Of a stretch of DNA of 64,000 nucleotides, positions 46,405 through 57,320 are shown in pieces (position 1 is the stretch's first letter; the number at the start of each line of letters is the position of its first letter). The translations under genes and the position numbers were made by a program. Where the stretch lies: positions 12,406,530 to 12,470,529 of the forward strand of contig NC_087069.1 in NCBI RefSeq assembly GCF_963678635.1. The letters are read 5' to 3'. The notes beneath the pieces were generated by a model that made no database searches, was not told where the DNA came from, and saw only the letters and a program-made list of their open reading frames with translations. This DNA comes from Symsagittifera roscoffensis (Eukaryota; Xenacoelomorpha; Acoela; Convolutidae).

Positions 46405-48213
46405 TTAGTCGTCGGGAACAAAACCGTGCGGAAAGATGTCGTGTATTATGTCGGAGTTTGTTAGTAATTTTGCTAGTATGCGAATGATGTTTTTAGTTTG
46501 AAGCAGTGGCCAAAGCAATTGATGTGCTTTAATTGTTTTTAGTTCTTCAGTGCCAACTGCAAACTCATAAGGTGTGTTTTGAATGAGGTTATATAATTTG
46601 TGATTGAATTTAGTATTGTGGATGAATTCTAATATAGGGATTTCTATAGGTTGGAAAAATTCATGTGGGATAAGGAAGGGTCTAGATTCTTCTGAGTTAA
46701 GGGTCTTCGTGATGGGACAAAATATATACATCTGTGTTATTGGGTCATAATTGCGGAGGATGCCGTGGAGATTAGTATCTTTGATGCAATATGTGAAATT
46801 TAGAAAAAATGGTGAAGTGTATTTAGAGTTAAGAAACTGAAAACGGTGGTGTGGTTGTCTTGATGGAGTGTGTAGATCAAAATGATTTTGTATGAAGCGA
46901 TAATATGTATATGTGTGGGTTTGTTTAATGCGTAACATAATGTCGTGTGAGCAGTGCAAATCGCGTTCATGTGGTGCAAGGAAGTGGAAGATTTGTGTAA
47001 ATAATTGAAACTTTTCTTTAAAACTTTCGTAAGCTTGCATGTCGGTTAGTGCTTCAGAAATGATGTGATCAAATTTTCGATCAAATATATTGAGTGTAAA
47101 TACATATGGTGTTTTGGTATAAAAAATTTCTGTTAGTTGTGGGTTAGCGAAGCGATCATCATCTAAAAATTGTTCTTGTTTAGTTCGGATGATGTTATGA
47201 TTGTAATATTCTAGCGTAAATTTGTTAGCTCGGGGTGCAGTGAATGTTTTTAGTGATTTTTAATATCCTATATAAGTAAATTGTCTGTGTGTTAGTGGTG
47301 TGGTGAGTCGATATAGCATATCTTGATTTCTTTCTATATCGTTATGAGTATTAGATAATGGTAGGCCAAGGGGATTAGTAAAATGATAATATGATGTCCA
47401 ATGAAGTGTAGGCATTAAAACATGTTCATCTACAAAACTACGTGTGTCGTTAGTGTCATGAGGGGTGTTTAAAGTATATTGTGGGAAAAAAGGTAAGGTG
47501 ATTGCTAGAAAATCTTTCCTGTTAGTGTGATGTGGATGATTAATATATTCACGGGCTGTTCCTGGTTTGGTTGGGAATGGATGGTTTGGGAATTTTCTTT
47601 TAAAAGTGCGATAAGCTCTATTAGTGCTATTTGATGATTTGGTGGATGTGGATGATTGTGCTAATGATGCAGAATAAGCTGAAGAGGGTGTAGGGGTAGG
47701 TGGGTTTGAGGATTCTATTGTGGAAGAAATCTGATTTATAGTGGGGGTGCTAGGGTGTAATAGTTGTTGTTGTAGGGTGATAAAATTATCGAGTTCTTGG
47801 GAGATTTGGGGAATATCTGGAGAATTGGATGATCGGTCTGAATGAAAGGAAGAGTAGGTTGGGGTTACTTGTGAAGCATAAGAGGGTGTAGAAATGGATG
47901 GGAGTGGGCTATTTGGTGGGATTGGTTGAAAAGGGGGTTTTGAAAAAACTGAGGAGTTAGTTTGAAAATTATTGGATGGAGATGGTTCGGAGTCTGCAAA
48001 TTCATCAGGGGTTTCAATATTAGGGTTATTGAGTTGTGAAATGGAGTATAAAACTGAAATATTTGAATTAGTGTCTGAATTCATGCCTGATGTTATATTA
48101 CTAGTGGGGAAATTGGGTGGCGGGAAAGCAAAAAGTGGAATTATTGTAATTGGAGTGTTGAGGTTGGTTGGATGGGAATTTGAGAGGTGAAGGGATCCAA
48201 GTTGTCGGCTCAT
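46405..48213 (-). CDS. Retroelement 1: unknown ORF downstream of envelope (one in-frame stop)
   Basis: About 600 codons from ATG at 48213 to TAA at 46407-46405, in one frame interrupted by a single TAA at 47262-47260. Coding-like sequence resumes immediately after that stop (T-F-T-A-P follows), so this is either a nonsense mutation or a stop that is read through. The first ~180 residues are Pro/Ser/Thr/Asn-rich. The rest is a folded-looking region rich in His, Phe, Tyr and Leu. I recognise no domain. An acceptor-like TTTTTTTAG ends at 48220, seven bases before the ATG, which would suit a spliced subgenomic RNA. Possible roles, all unproven, are an accessory protein or a displaced structural (gag-like) protein. 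The ORF lies between the envelope gene and the 3' non-coding region. Confidence 0.65.
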
Positions 48214-48229
48214 CGTAGGCTAAAAAAAT

Positions 48230-50819
48230 TATTATTTTGAGACTGAAAAGCTGTGGTATGGGGTTGTTCGATAATTTGTTCATATGTATTTTCATCTTGT
48301 GAATGATGTGTCATTATATGTTGTATGGAACTTTGTGATATGTTTGGTCTAAAATTTGGATTATGTGTTATTGCTAAATTTCGGAAATTTCGTGGGACTA
48401 GGGATAATGGATGGTTATGTGGTAGGGGTGTAGGGGCTGTAGGCGTTACCTCTATATTATTATGTTCTTCGTCATATGTGTTCTGTCTTGTCGCTATTTT
48501 TGTATTATATTCTTTTATTTGTGCGTCTAAAAGAACTTTGTTTGTTGCTGATTAAAAAATTCCAAAAAATCCTGCAAATAGTATGCGTGCTACACTTGCT
48601 TGTCTTTTTACTTGTGTGTGTATAGCGCATGTATTATAGATTCCGTTTAAAAGTGAAAAAAGAAATCCTATATAGTTAAACATTGCGTATAAAATAGTCA
48701 ATTTTTCTAAGATGTAATAGGGCCATCCTAGAAAATCGAGAATTTCATTTTTTAGTGTAACAAAGCTAAAAATATTTATAGGTGAAATATCTTGTGGTCG
48801 GTATTTTTCACCGTTTAGGTATATATAGTCTTTTATGTCTTTAAAATATCCGCTATAATCTTGTGTATAGATATCTGCAAATCCTGCTGTTTCGGCAAGT
48901 TTGCGTAAGTTTTGGTCAATTGATTGTCTTTGTATAGTGTCCATTTGTGTTAATAATTCTTGGAATTGTTGTGTTCTAATGTGATGTTGGATATCGGATT
49001 TTGAATATATTTCAATTGATTGTAAGTCGATATTTGGGTTTCGAGCAATAGCTCTAATGCTTTCGGGTGAAAATTTTTTGAGTGATTGCATTAATACGGG
49101 GTATGGGGTAAGAAGTAATATTTATCTTCATCAGGGTTCAGTTGTACTACATTGTGGCTATTTTCTGATCCACATGGGACTGCAGTATCCCAGAAATATG
49201 TTCGTCTTGAAAGTGTGTCAACGAAATGTACTTTATTTTTATAAAAGATAGGGATTCTTTTATAGCATCTTTATCTTCAAAAACATATAGTGGTGATACT
49301 TTTTTGGTACAGGTATAAAACCATATAATGTTTCCTTCGTAGTCTAAAAAATTTGATCTATTTCCTGATAATAAATATCCTGCGTAGGGTATTTTTAACA
49401 CTGCTAGTGCAAGTGATTGTAGTTTTTGTGTCCTTTCTATTTCGCATAGTTGGTGAAGTGTTTCTAATTCGGAGAGTGACATTTCTTGAAAAATTCGACT
49501 AATCGTGTAGTCTAACTTCATATCTAAGTGGATATCATAGTGGATATTACCAAAATAAGAATTATTCATTAGTGATAGTTCTTGTAAACGTGTGCTTCTA
49601 GTGTCATGTGGCTGTAGATATCCACCAGGTTGACCATTACTTTTTTGAAAATTAACTGGTATATATGATGTTCCTTCGTTTAGGGGATGACCTTTGGCAT
49701 AAGGGTCAACTTTTTTTTTCCAGTGGTCATGTCGAAACCTTTTTCGTATTCAACTAATATTTCAGAATATTGTGTTTTGTAAAGTGGGTTTCTGTATTTG
49801 CATGCAAGTTCTGTTTCTTGATATATTTGAAAACGTGTCAATTTATTTTCTATATTGTGGATGTTTCTAAAATCAGTACTTTGTTTTCGTGATGGATTTA
49901 CTTGTTCATATGGGATTGATTGTATGAAATATTTCTCGTGAAATTTTATCATTCGGGCGTGTATTTTTGCTACTTGAATTGTTGTACATGTATCTTCGGG
50001 AAACCAAACAATTGTTGCTTGTGTTCGTGTTGTAGGGTCACAATAGCCTTGGTCGTTTTTACAAGGTAATCTAATTCCTTGATAGATCATTGTGTTGTCA
50101 GATAAATCTCGTGTGAGTTGTATTTTTTCGAGTTGTATTTTCCAATCGAAAAACATTATTTCTTGATATCCTTTATTTTTTGTGTCTGCTTTGCAGTTTG
50201 ACGGGTTATTTATACCAATGTGTGGTATCCAGTGCTTATCGTGTATGTCATAAGTTAATCTTCCGTGTGCGCCGTTGTATGGGTATTTTTCATCTAGTTT
50301 TATATGTCCTTGATATCTTTCAAGTTCTGCTTGATGTACAGAATCGGCAAAGACTTGAAAATATACTATTTTTCTGTCGGTGTTTTTATTTCTTGTGATG
50401 TTTAATCTGAGTAGCTCGTTTTTACAATAATCGGGATTTAGATGTAGAAGTCGTTTTATATTACTTTGGTAGAATGATTCGTGGTCAAGTCGGTTTTTAT
50501 TTCCGTTTGAAACTTGTGAACAATGTACTTTCTTTTCGGAAAATGTTGCTGTAAATTTATATCCTATGGTTGTTGTTGCTCAGGTTTTTGAATATAGTGT
50601 CGCTATTACATTTGTAGTTTCTATAGCTTTTGGTTCCGTTTCGCATTGTGATACTTGATTTATTGCATATTTGTGTAGTGTTTTTTGTTCATTTTCTTCA
50701 CAATCGTAATGTGTTACTAATAAGTCTTGGGGTCCTGTGCGGGGAGAAGGATTTATGTTCTGATCGGAGATTATTAGAAAAAGGAGTTGGAGAAATATCA
50801 ATATTTTTAGAATATACAT
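48230..50819 (-). pseudogene. Retroelement 1: envelope-like glycoprotein gene, broken
   Basis: The start at 50819 encodes a hydrophobic signal peptide (L-Q-L-L-F-L-I-I-S). The body contains many cysteines and sequons, and a long hydrophobic segment at about 48610-48700 would be the membrane anchor, followed by an open tail to about 48230. Breaks: an in-frame TGA near 50580, a frame change near 49682, another near 49250, and another near 49090. The reading frame is restored after each, so the gene is recently inactivated or its homopolymer runs are misassembled. Position after integrase is that of env in errantiviruses and retroviruses. I cannot assign it to a viral fusion class. An envelope would allow virus-like spread between cells; this copy could not encode one intact as read. 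Confidence 0.68.
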
Positions 50820-50929
50820 GTGTATGATAACCCTGAGTACGGGTTATAAAATGTGATGTAACCAATTGTCTTTTTGGTATATCTGTCGTATTTATATATT
50901 ACTTCAGTTGTTATAAATGGTGGTGGTAG

Positions 50930-51880
50930 CGATTGAGCATTTTTAATTGTAGACTATTTTGTTGGAGTATTTGGATGTTATGGTCACGAATGTCTTCGTG
51001 GATGTCTTGTCTATACTGTAGCCTATGGAGTGCCCAGTTGTGGAGTCGGTTACTTTCCGGGTGTTGTCCAAATAATGGTGGGGGTGCTGTGAACGTGTTC
51101 CAATCTAATCTTAAAGGGATATTTGTTGATGATTGTTCTCGTTATCTAGCGTCGAGGTTATTTGGAAAATTTAGGGGGAAAGTCGTCGGTGAAATCTGGC
51201 TTATTGATGGTGTTGACGGTAGTGATAATGTTTCTGGTAGTGATGATGATGTTGTTGTATCCGTAGAAATATCTATTGGGTCATTTATTAAATTTGGTTG
51301 ACCTTGTGTGAACGATTGTGTTGTCCAACATGGTAGTCGTGATGTTTGGTTTGGGGGGTTAAAGGGATTTTCACGTATTTGTTCAGATGTTGGTGTTGAA
51401 CCTAAGTAATCTGAGGGTATACTTGAGGTGCTACGATGTGAAAGAAGTGTAGGGGTTTCCGATAATATGCTAATTGGGTTTTCCGGAGTACTTTGTGGTG
51501 GGGATTGGGGTATATCAAAATGAACTCGGGGGGTTTGAAAATTTCTGTTTCGTCGTGGATGTATAATTTGTCTATTTATTTCAACTGTATTTTGATTTTG
51601 GCTAAGATTTCGTATTCTAATTAATTCTTGTGGTAGTGTTGGGTACAAGTTATATGTTGGTTCACTTAGAGGTGCTTGTCGTTGAACTGGTTCTAGTGGT
51701 TCAGATAAGCGAGCGTGTCGTTCTTCAAAGGTATATGGGTTATCTTGGAAAGAAATTCGTGTAAATATTTGGGGGTTTTGGTTAGTTGTGGGTGGTGTTG
51801 GGTTTTCCTGGGATGATGTCGGTGAAGACTGACTGTGTGATTGTTGGTTAGCAATTTTTGAGGGTTTTTTATTGATATCT
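50930..51880 (-). CDS. Retroelement 1: Pro/Ser/Thr-rich ORF upstream of envelope
   Basis: The frame is open from about 51880 to TAG/TAA near 51142, about 246 codons. It is rich in Pro, Ser, Thr, Gln and Asn with a short basic P-R-R-N-R-N stretch. In another frame, coding-like sequence with a Gln/His-rich helix continues to about 50935, so one frameshift near 51100-51145 is likely. No ATG begins the long frame clearly; the first in-frame stretch overlaps the end of the small membrane ORF. I recognise no domain. Its composition resembles the first part of the ORF at 48213, and both contain a T-F-T-A-P word, which may be coincidence or a sign of shared origin. Confidence 0.5.
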
Positions 51881-51881
51881 T

Positions 51882-52070
51882 TTAGTGAAAAAATTTATGT
51901 TTATTGTAGTAATCTTCTAGAAAAAGAATTAAAAGGATCGTTGCTAAGGCGAATGTTATGACTGCCTTCTTTATACATTTGCATATTGTCAAGATGAGGG
52001 ATGATAAAAATGTTATAAAAATTACAAATAGTAAAAAAATATCTGTTCTACTAAAAATGGTTCGTATCAT
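51882..52070 (-). CDS. Retroelement 1: small two-helix membrane protein ORF
   Basis: A 62-residue ORF from ATG at 52070. It has two hydrophobic stretches (about residues 11-30, F-L-L-F-V-I-F-I-T-F-L, and 35-51, A-V-I-T-F-A-L-A-T-I-L) separated by a short C-K-C-I-K-K basic turn. It sits between integrase and the Pro/Ser/Thr-rich ORF. A viroporin-like or leader-like membrane peptide is conceivable, but with such length and composition it could also be an accidental frame. Confidence 0.4.
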   Translation of the reverse strand: MIRTIFSRTDIFLLFVIFITFLSSLILTICKCIKKAVITFALATILLILFLEDYYNKHKFFH

Positions 52071-52887
52071 TTAGATAAGTTTTGTGTCTCGTACCTGTGA
52101 ATATGGTCAATGGCTTTTGAAAGTTGGAGGTATAGTTCAAATATGGAATAGAAACTTTAAAAAATATTGCAAAAAATGATTAAGATTATTACAAAAGCTT
52201 CAAAAGTATCAAAAAGAAATATGAATAAAGGTTGGAATATTGTTTAAAAGTTTATGAAAATGTTGAGTATTATGTTGACTGATCGAGAGAAGAGCATTTG
52301 AGAAATGGTTTCTTGATCAAATATTTTTTGTTGTTTGGGGCAATTTTCAAGTGTGGTCGAGTTATTTATTGGTTTTTTGACAAGTGGGTTGAGTTTTGTG
52401 AAAAATTGTTGGGGGCGAATTTTATGGTGTTTGGGAGGTCTTCTTTTACTTTATTTTTATTTGTCAAGTGATCTGGGGTATTTTTGAAATTTTTATACTT
52501 TAGGCTAATTTAATATGGTCGTTCTTTTACTTTAGGCTAATTTAACATTTTTGTTTGGGGGGTATCTGAGGTCTGAGTTGGGGAAATTTTGTTGATCTTT
52601 GCGTTATTAGATAAGGGAGGGTTATGATATTATGGTGATATTTATTTTAGTTGTCAAGTTGGAGTGGTTTGCTTATATTTGACCTGGAGGTCGTAAAATT
52701 ATAGTTATAGATATGGAGTTTAATATTTTTCGTCTAATTGGTTTGAGTTAGAGTTATAGAAGGTGACGGATTGAAGGAATCTTATTGGCTAATTTTGAAC
52801 TAGAATCGCTGCGCGTTTGTCAGCATGTTATTTTGAAAAATGAAAGTTTAAAATGTTTCAGAGGTGCAAAGATTATTAATTGTAAAA
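52071..52887 (-). other. Retroelement 1: spacer after integrase
   Basis: About 0.8 kb without a convincing ORF. It still carries the element's strand bias. A repeated CTTTACTTTAGGCTAATTTAA-like block near 52445-52550 (shared core TTTAGGCTAATTTAA, twice) is the only structure noticed. Confidence 0.5.
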
Positions 52888-54625
52888 TTAAAGTTGTTTT
52901 TGAAATTCAACTTTCTTTAATATTTTAGATTGTGGAATGAATGTTTTGTAGTTTTTGCGTGGTTGATTTCTAAGTCGTGATGACTCTCTATGTTCTGATT
53001 TCTCTAATTGTCCTTGGGGTATAATTTTTTCTGTCATTTTTTTATTTTTTCTTTCTTTTTGAGGTATATTTTGATCTAGCTTTTTTGTATTGTTTTTCGT
53101 TGTAGTTGATTTTTTATTTTGTTTTTCGAGGTGAATGTCTTTTTGCTCTTTTGTTTCACTTTCCGTATGGGGGTGATTTGGAATAACTTTTAAACCTGTG
53201 AAATAATATAATTGAGTTAGTTCGCGTAGTGCGTATTCTTTTGGGTAATAAGGTAATAAATTGTTTCGATGTTGAACAATTTCTTTTTGGTCTGAGTCGG
53301 TGATTTTGCATGTTACGTCAGTGGGTTTGGCAATTATTTGGTATGGTCCTTTACGAAGGGGTTGTAATTTTTTAGAAATTCCTTTTTGAGTGTTAAAATT
53401 AGGTATTAAAACAAATGTTCCAATTTTCAAATCGGAGGCTGGTGTAAAGCGTGAATTTATTTGTTCATTAATGTTTTGCCTTTGTAACAACTTTTTTGTT
53501 ACTTTTTGGTAAATTTCATTGTGTTTTTTATCTCTATTTAAAATCCATTCGGTGTGTGTACCGGAGGCTAATTTAAGAATTTGTGGGTGATGAAAATGAT
53601 CTTCATCATGTGTGTGTAAAGGTAGGTTATAACAAATTGAGTGTTTATTCGGTTGACAATGACTTTGTGCATTTTTATGAGAGTTTGCTGTAAACATAAT
53701 TGGTTTACGTGGCTTTTGATTAAAAACCATTTCATATGGTGACATTCCTAGAGTTGTCGTAATTTGTGAATTATATGCTAAGGGGAATGATTTTACATCT
53801 GCTGACAATTCGGTGTATCTTGTATCATTTCCATTGATGATACATCTCTGGATATTCTTGTAGTGAACTGTTCATACCTTCGACTAAGCCGTTTGTCCAA
53901 GGTGCATGAGATGTACGTGGTTTGTGCTTAATGTTATATAAATGACGTAATGTGATGATTTCATTATTTGTGAATTCTGTACCGTTGTCTGTAACTAAAA
54001 TTTCGGGTAGTCCGAACTTGGCTATCCAGTGTTCATAAAGTGTTGTGTAAGCGTAATAAGCGTTACAATGTGGTACTGGGTTGAGTGCTACATAATGTGT
54101 AAATGCGTCAAAAATTACCATACTGTAGGAGTTTCCTTCAGATGATGGTGAAATTGGTCCTTTTGTATCAAATGAGATACGATGGTTAAAGTATAAACTC
54201 TGTCCTTTAAAATCTTGTTTTTGTGCTATTTGTTTTTGATTTGGATAAGGTTTATTTAGCTGACATACTATACAATCATTGCATAGTACTTTTATCCAAA
54301 TTGGTGCATTTGGGAAATAGAAATTTTGTATAAAATTTGAATATGTTTTTTCTGATCCTGAGTGTCCTTTAATGTTTTGTGTATGTGAAATAATAAAAGC
54401 TATGAGAATCATACTTAAAGAGAGACAGGGAACTGTAGATTCATTTAATTGGTATTCTAGAAGGTCTGTGTTTTCATTGATTGTTTTATTATTAAATTTT
54501 CGAAAATATCGGAGGAGTGTTTTATTTCCTAAAATCGTGGTATCTGCTTTTACGGGTTTATTTTTGTATTTATGCCATGATTTCAGTTGTCTAATTACTG
54601 GGTCAAGATTTTGATATTGTTTCAA
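52888..54625 (-). pseudogene. Retroelement 1: integrase (complete catalytic core, one frameshift)
   Basis: The 54625-53825 frame carries the zinc-binding H-x-H/C-x2-C head (G-H-S-G, then C-N-D-C-I-V-C) and the catalytic triad: D in S-F-D-T-K-G-P, D in V-T-D-N-G-T-E-F and E in G-L-V-E-G, with 35 residues between the second and third (DD35E). Then the frame changes near 53840, and a second frame (53808-52888) continues with the core end, S-P-Y-E-M-V-F, and a basic C-terminal region with P-Y-Q-I-I-A-K and many Lys/Gln. Integrase inserts the cDNA into the genome. One indel makes this copy probably inactive, unless it is an assembly error. The order after RNase H and the triad identify Ty3/Gypsy-type pol. 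Confidence 0.9.
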
Positions 54626-54922
54626 GGTATTAATTGTAATTTTATCTGTTGGGGGGAGAAAAATGTTTTCAATTTCTAATTTATATAAAGGAATTGTGTC
54701 AAGTGGGTCATGGAGGTCAAAAACTTGATTTATTGTGTATTTTGAATCATTTGTTTGTGGTCCTGATAAATTTATTTTATCAGTCAGATTTTCTTTTTCA
54801 ATTAACGGATAAAGGTCTTTTTTATGCGAGTGTTGTCTTACTCTTTTTTGTTGGCTGTTATTTTTTATCCATTGTGAGTATGGATTTGGTTTGAAAGTTG
54901 ATGTTCCAGGTAGGGTTATTGG
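54626..54922 (-). pseudogene. Retroelement 1: pol connecting region
   Basis: The sequence between the RNase H and integrase frames. It is open on the element strand in another frame, consistent with pol continuing through one more indel. No separate domain is recognised. Confidence 0.55.
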
Positions 54923-56237
54923 TTATTCGTAGTGGTTATTTTGGCAATCTAAGTAAAGTGGGAAGTGTTGTAGGTTATTTATCTGTGATTGTTCAATGTC
55001 AGTTTTTACTGCATATTTGCATTCTAGTCGGGGTGATGTTTCGTTTTGTGCAAGGTAAAATTTTATATTTTTGGGTATTTCAACTGTAGTTTTTCGTGTA
55101 AGTAATTTAGGTGGTGTATTTCGACTTAATGTATCTGGTAATGCAAGATTCTTTCCTGCTGTCCAAACTATATGTAAGTTTGGAAATTTTATTAGAATTA
55201 ATTGAAATCTATAAACTCGGTGATTTGGGTTTGACTTTTGTGTAAAGAGAAAAATGATTGGTTTGTGATCTGTAAATAGAACTGTTGGATGTTTTGATCC
55301 AAGTATCAGAAATTCATATTCTGTAAGTGTATAAATTATAGCTGTACATTCTCTCATTAAAGTTGAGAGTCGTAGCTCTGCTTGAGTGAATAATCGAGAA
55401 TTTGCTGATATAAGGTTCATTTTATTTGTACCATTGTGTGATTGTAATAAAGCTGCGCCGATGCCAAAATTTGAAGCATCGCACATTGCATAGAATGGTT
55501 GATTTGGATCTGGAATTGTATTTGAAAATTGTTCAGTTAGAAGTTTTTTAATTTCTTCAAATCGTGTTTGATGTTCTGTACTCCATTCAAACTTATTTTG
55601 TTGTCTGAGGATATTATAGAATGGTCTTAAATATAATTGCATTTTATAAACGTATTTGCTTAAAAAATTCAACATTCCAAGGAATTCTTGGATTTTCTTT
55701 TTGTTTGTTGGTGGTTGAAGTTTTTGAATAGCATCAATGCGTGATTTTAATGGAGTTATTGTCTTTCTTTCTATATTATGTCCTAAAAAATTAGCTCGTG
55801 TTAAAAAGAAGTGTGACTTATCGGGGGCGGCCTTCAGATTTTCGTTCTGAAGTATTTTGTGATAGTGTTCTAAAACTGTAAACATTTCTTTTTTTGTCTG
55901 TGATTGCATAAAAACATCGTCTAAATAGGTGATTGCGGTTTTCTTGAGTATTAGTGGTCTAAAAATTTTGCTCATAAAAGCTGAAAATGCTGCTGGTCCA
56001 ATGGATATTCCATAGAATAGGCGGTTGAATTCATATTGCTGATTTCCAATAACAAATTGTGTTAAACGTCGTGATTGTTCATCTAGTGGCATTTGATTGT
56101 ATGCACTATTCATATCTGCGGTTGTAAAGTATTTTCCGTTTATTTTTGTTGAATTTTTGCTCTAAAATATCGAGTAATCTGTTTACTTTATCGTGTAAAT
56201 GAATTGGCTCTTTGTTTTTTGAAAACTGCGTCAGGTT
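54923..56237 (-). pseudogene. Retroelement 1: reverse transcriptase and RNase H
   Basis: The longest frame (56113-54923, 396 codons) shows the palm motifs: a T-T-A-D-M-N-S-A-Y-N-Q block, F-Y-G-I-S-I-G-P-A-A-F and the catalytic Y-L-D-D. A thumb/connection with F-L-G-H-N and F-L-G-M-L-N-F follows, then RNase H starting with the catalytic D in A-M-C-D-A-S-N-F-G-I-G-A and containing F-T-D-H-K-P. The frame is broken just upstream: fingers-region sequence lies in other frames around 56150-56290, with at least two indels next to runs of A/T. The enzyme copies element RNA into DNA. The Y-L-D-D box and domain order place it in Ty3/Gypsy. Confidence 0.92.
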
Positions 56238-57320
56238 TTAACGGGAGATGTAGTGATGAACTGATTTTGCCAACATCAAATTTGGATGTTGCATAGACTG
56301 ATGAATGTAGACTAAAGTTAATGTTACTTGATAGGGTGTATTGTTGTATACATGTAACGAAATAATATCTGAATTCGAGTTTTTCAAATATTTTATGGAT
56401 GAAATTGTGATTTTGAAAAACTTATGGATAGGTTTGAATTCAAAGTCTGACATATAGAGTTGTTGTTTATTTTGTTTTTTATCATATTGGTGATTTTGTT
56501 TTATTGAAAAATTATATATGTTTCCTGATAGTGGTTTCAGGTGTTTCCGTTGTTGGTTATAAATTGGATAAAATTTTGAAAAGAATGGTGGTTGTTTATT
56601 TAATCTTTGAAAAAATGTTAGGGCTGTATTTTTTGTTTTTGTGTACTTATCTTTGATTAGTATTTTACTATTCAAGATGTTGATTGTTGGTATATATTTC
56701 GAGATAAATGGTATTCCAATGATATTGTGTTTAATGTGAGTGATATGAAATATTTGTTTAAATGGCTTGTTTAAAATTTTATTTTGTTCCATTGTTCTTG
56801 TGGGGAGAAAAAATAATTGAACTTTTCCATAGTTTACTAATGTTGATCCTTGTGCTGTTGCTAGTTTACTGGAGGTTGCAAGAGGCGTTAATTTTGGGTG
56901 TAATGTTTTGATTTCATTCCATGTGGGAATGTTAATTATGTTTGATTCTGCTCCTGAATCAATTAAAAAATCAATTTCAAGTTCTGGTGGTTGAAATTCT
57001 TTGTTTCTTGGACTTTCTAAAAGAAATGGAATTGTCCAAATTTTTTTTTTGGGTTGTTCTTTTTGTACATTTTGGTAGATGTGATGTGTATTCAAGCATT
57101 TTGGTTTGGCATTTTCATTGGGTTTATTTACAGTGTTAATTTCGTTAGTTTCTTGTGCCATTTGTGTAGTATGGATGGGTTCAATATAATAATTGTGAAG
57201 GAGTTCCAATTGATTTTCAAATAAATGTGATGAAAAAGGTTGTTCATATATAATAAGTTCGTAGTCATTTTCGACTGCTATCAAATTTATGGAGATAGTG
57301 TTTTCTGTATCACTTTCTGT
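56238..57320 (-). CDS. Retroelement 1: pol N-terminal part with aspartic protease
   Basis: The frame is open from about 57332 to 56238 (348 codons from the TTG near 57284, no convenient ATG). The protease active-site loop reads F-L-I-D-S-G-A-E-S-N-I-I-N, and the flap/second half contains H-N-I-I-G-I-P-F. Upstream lies a polar region, and downstream a linker of about 150 residues leading to reverse transcriptase, which continues in another frame. No zinc knuckle or gag homology is seen before the frame meets the putative LTR of the second element at 57321. The missing ATG and gag suggest that pol is expressed as a gag-pol fusion and that gag has been separated by the insertion. Confidence 0.88.
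   Translation of the reverse strand, partial: TESDTENTISINLIAVENDYELIIYEQPFSSHLFENQLELLHNYYIEPIHTTQMAQETNEINTVNKPNENAKPKCLNTHHIYQNVQKEQPKKKIWTIPFLLESPRNKEFQPPELEIDFLIDSGAESNIINIPTWNEIKTLHPKLTPLATSSKLATAQGSTLVNYGKVQLFFLPTRTMEQNKILNKPFKQIFHITHIKHNIIGIPFISKYIPTINILNSKILIKDKYTKTKNTALTFFQRLNKQPPFFSKFYPIYNQQRKHLKPLSGNIYNFSIKQNHQYDKKQNKQQLYMSDFEFKPIHKFFKITISSIKYLKNSNSDIISLHVYNNTPYQVTLTLVYIHQSMQHPNLMLAKSVHHYISR

Noticed and set aside
48325-48555. Plus-strand open frames in the retroelement 1 region
   Set aside because: They mirror the element's minus-strand coding and its low G content; no plus-strand motifs were seen.
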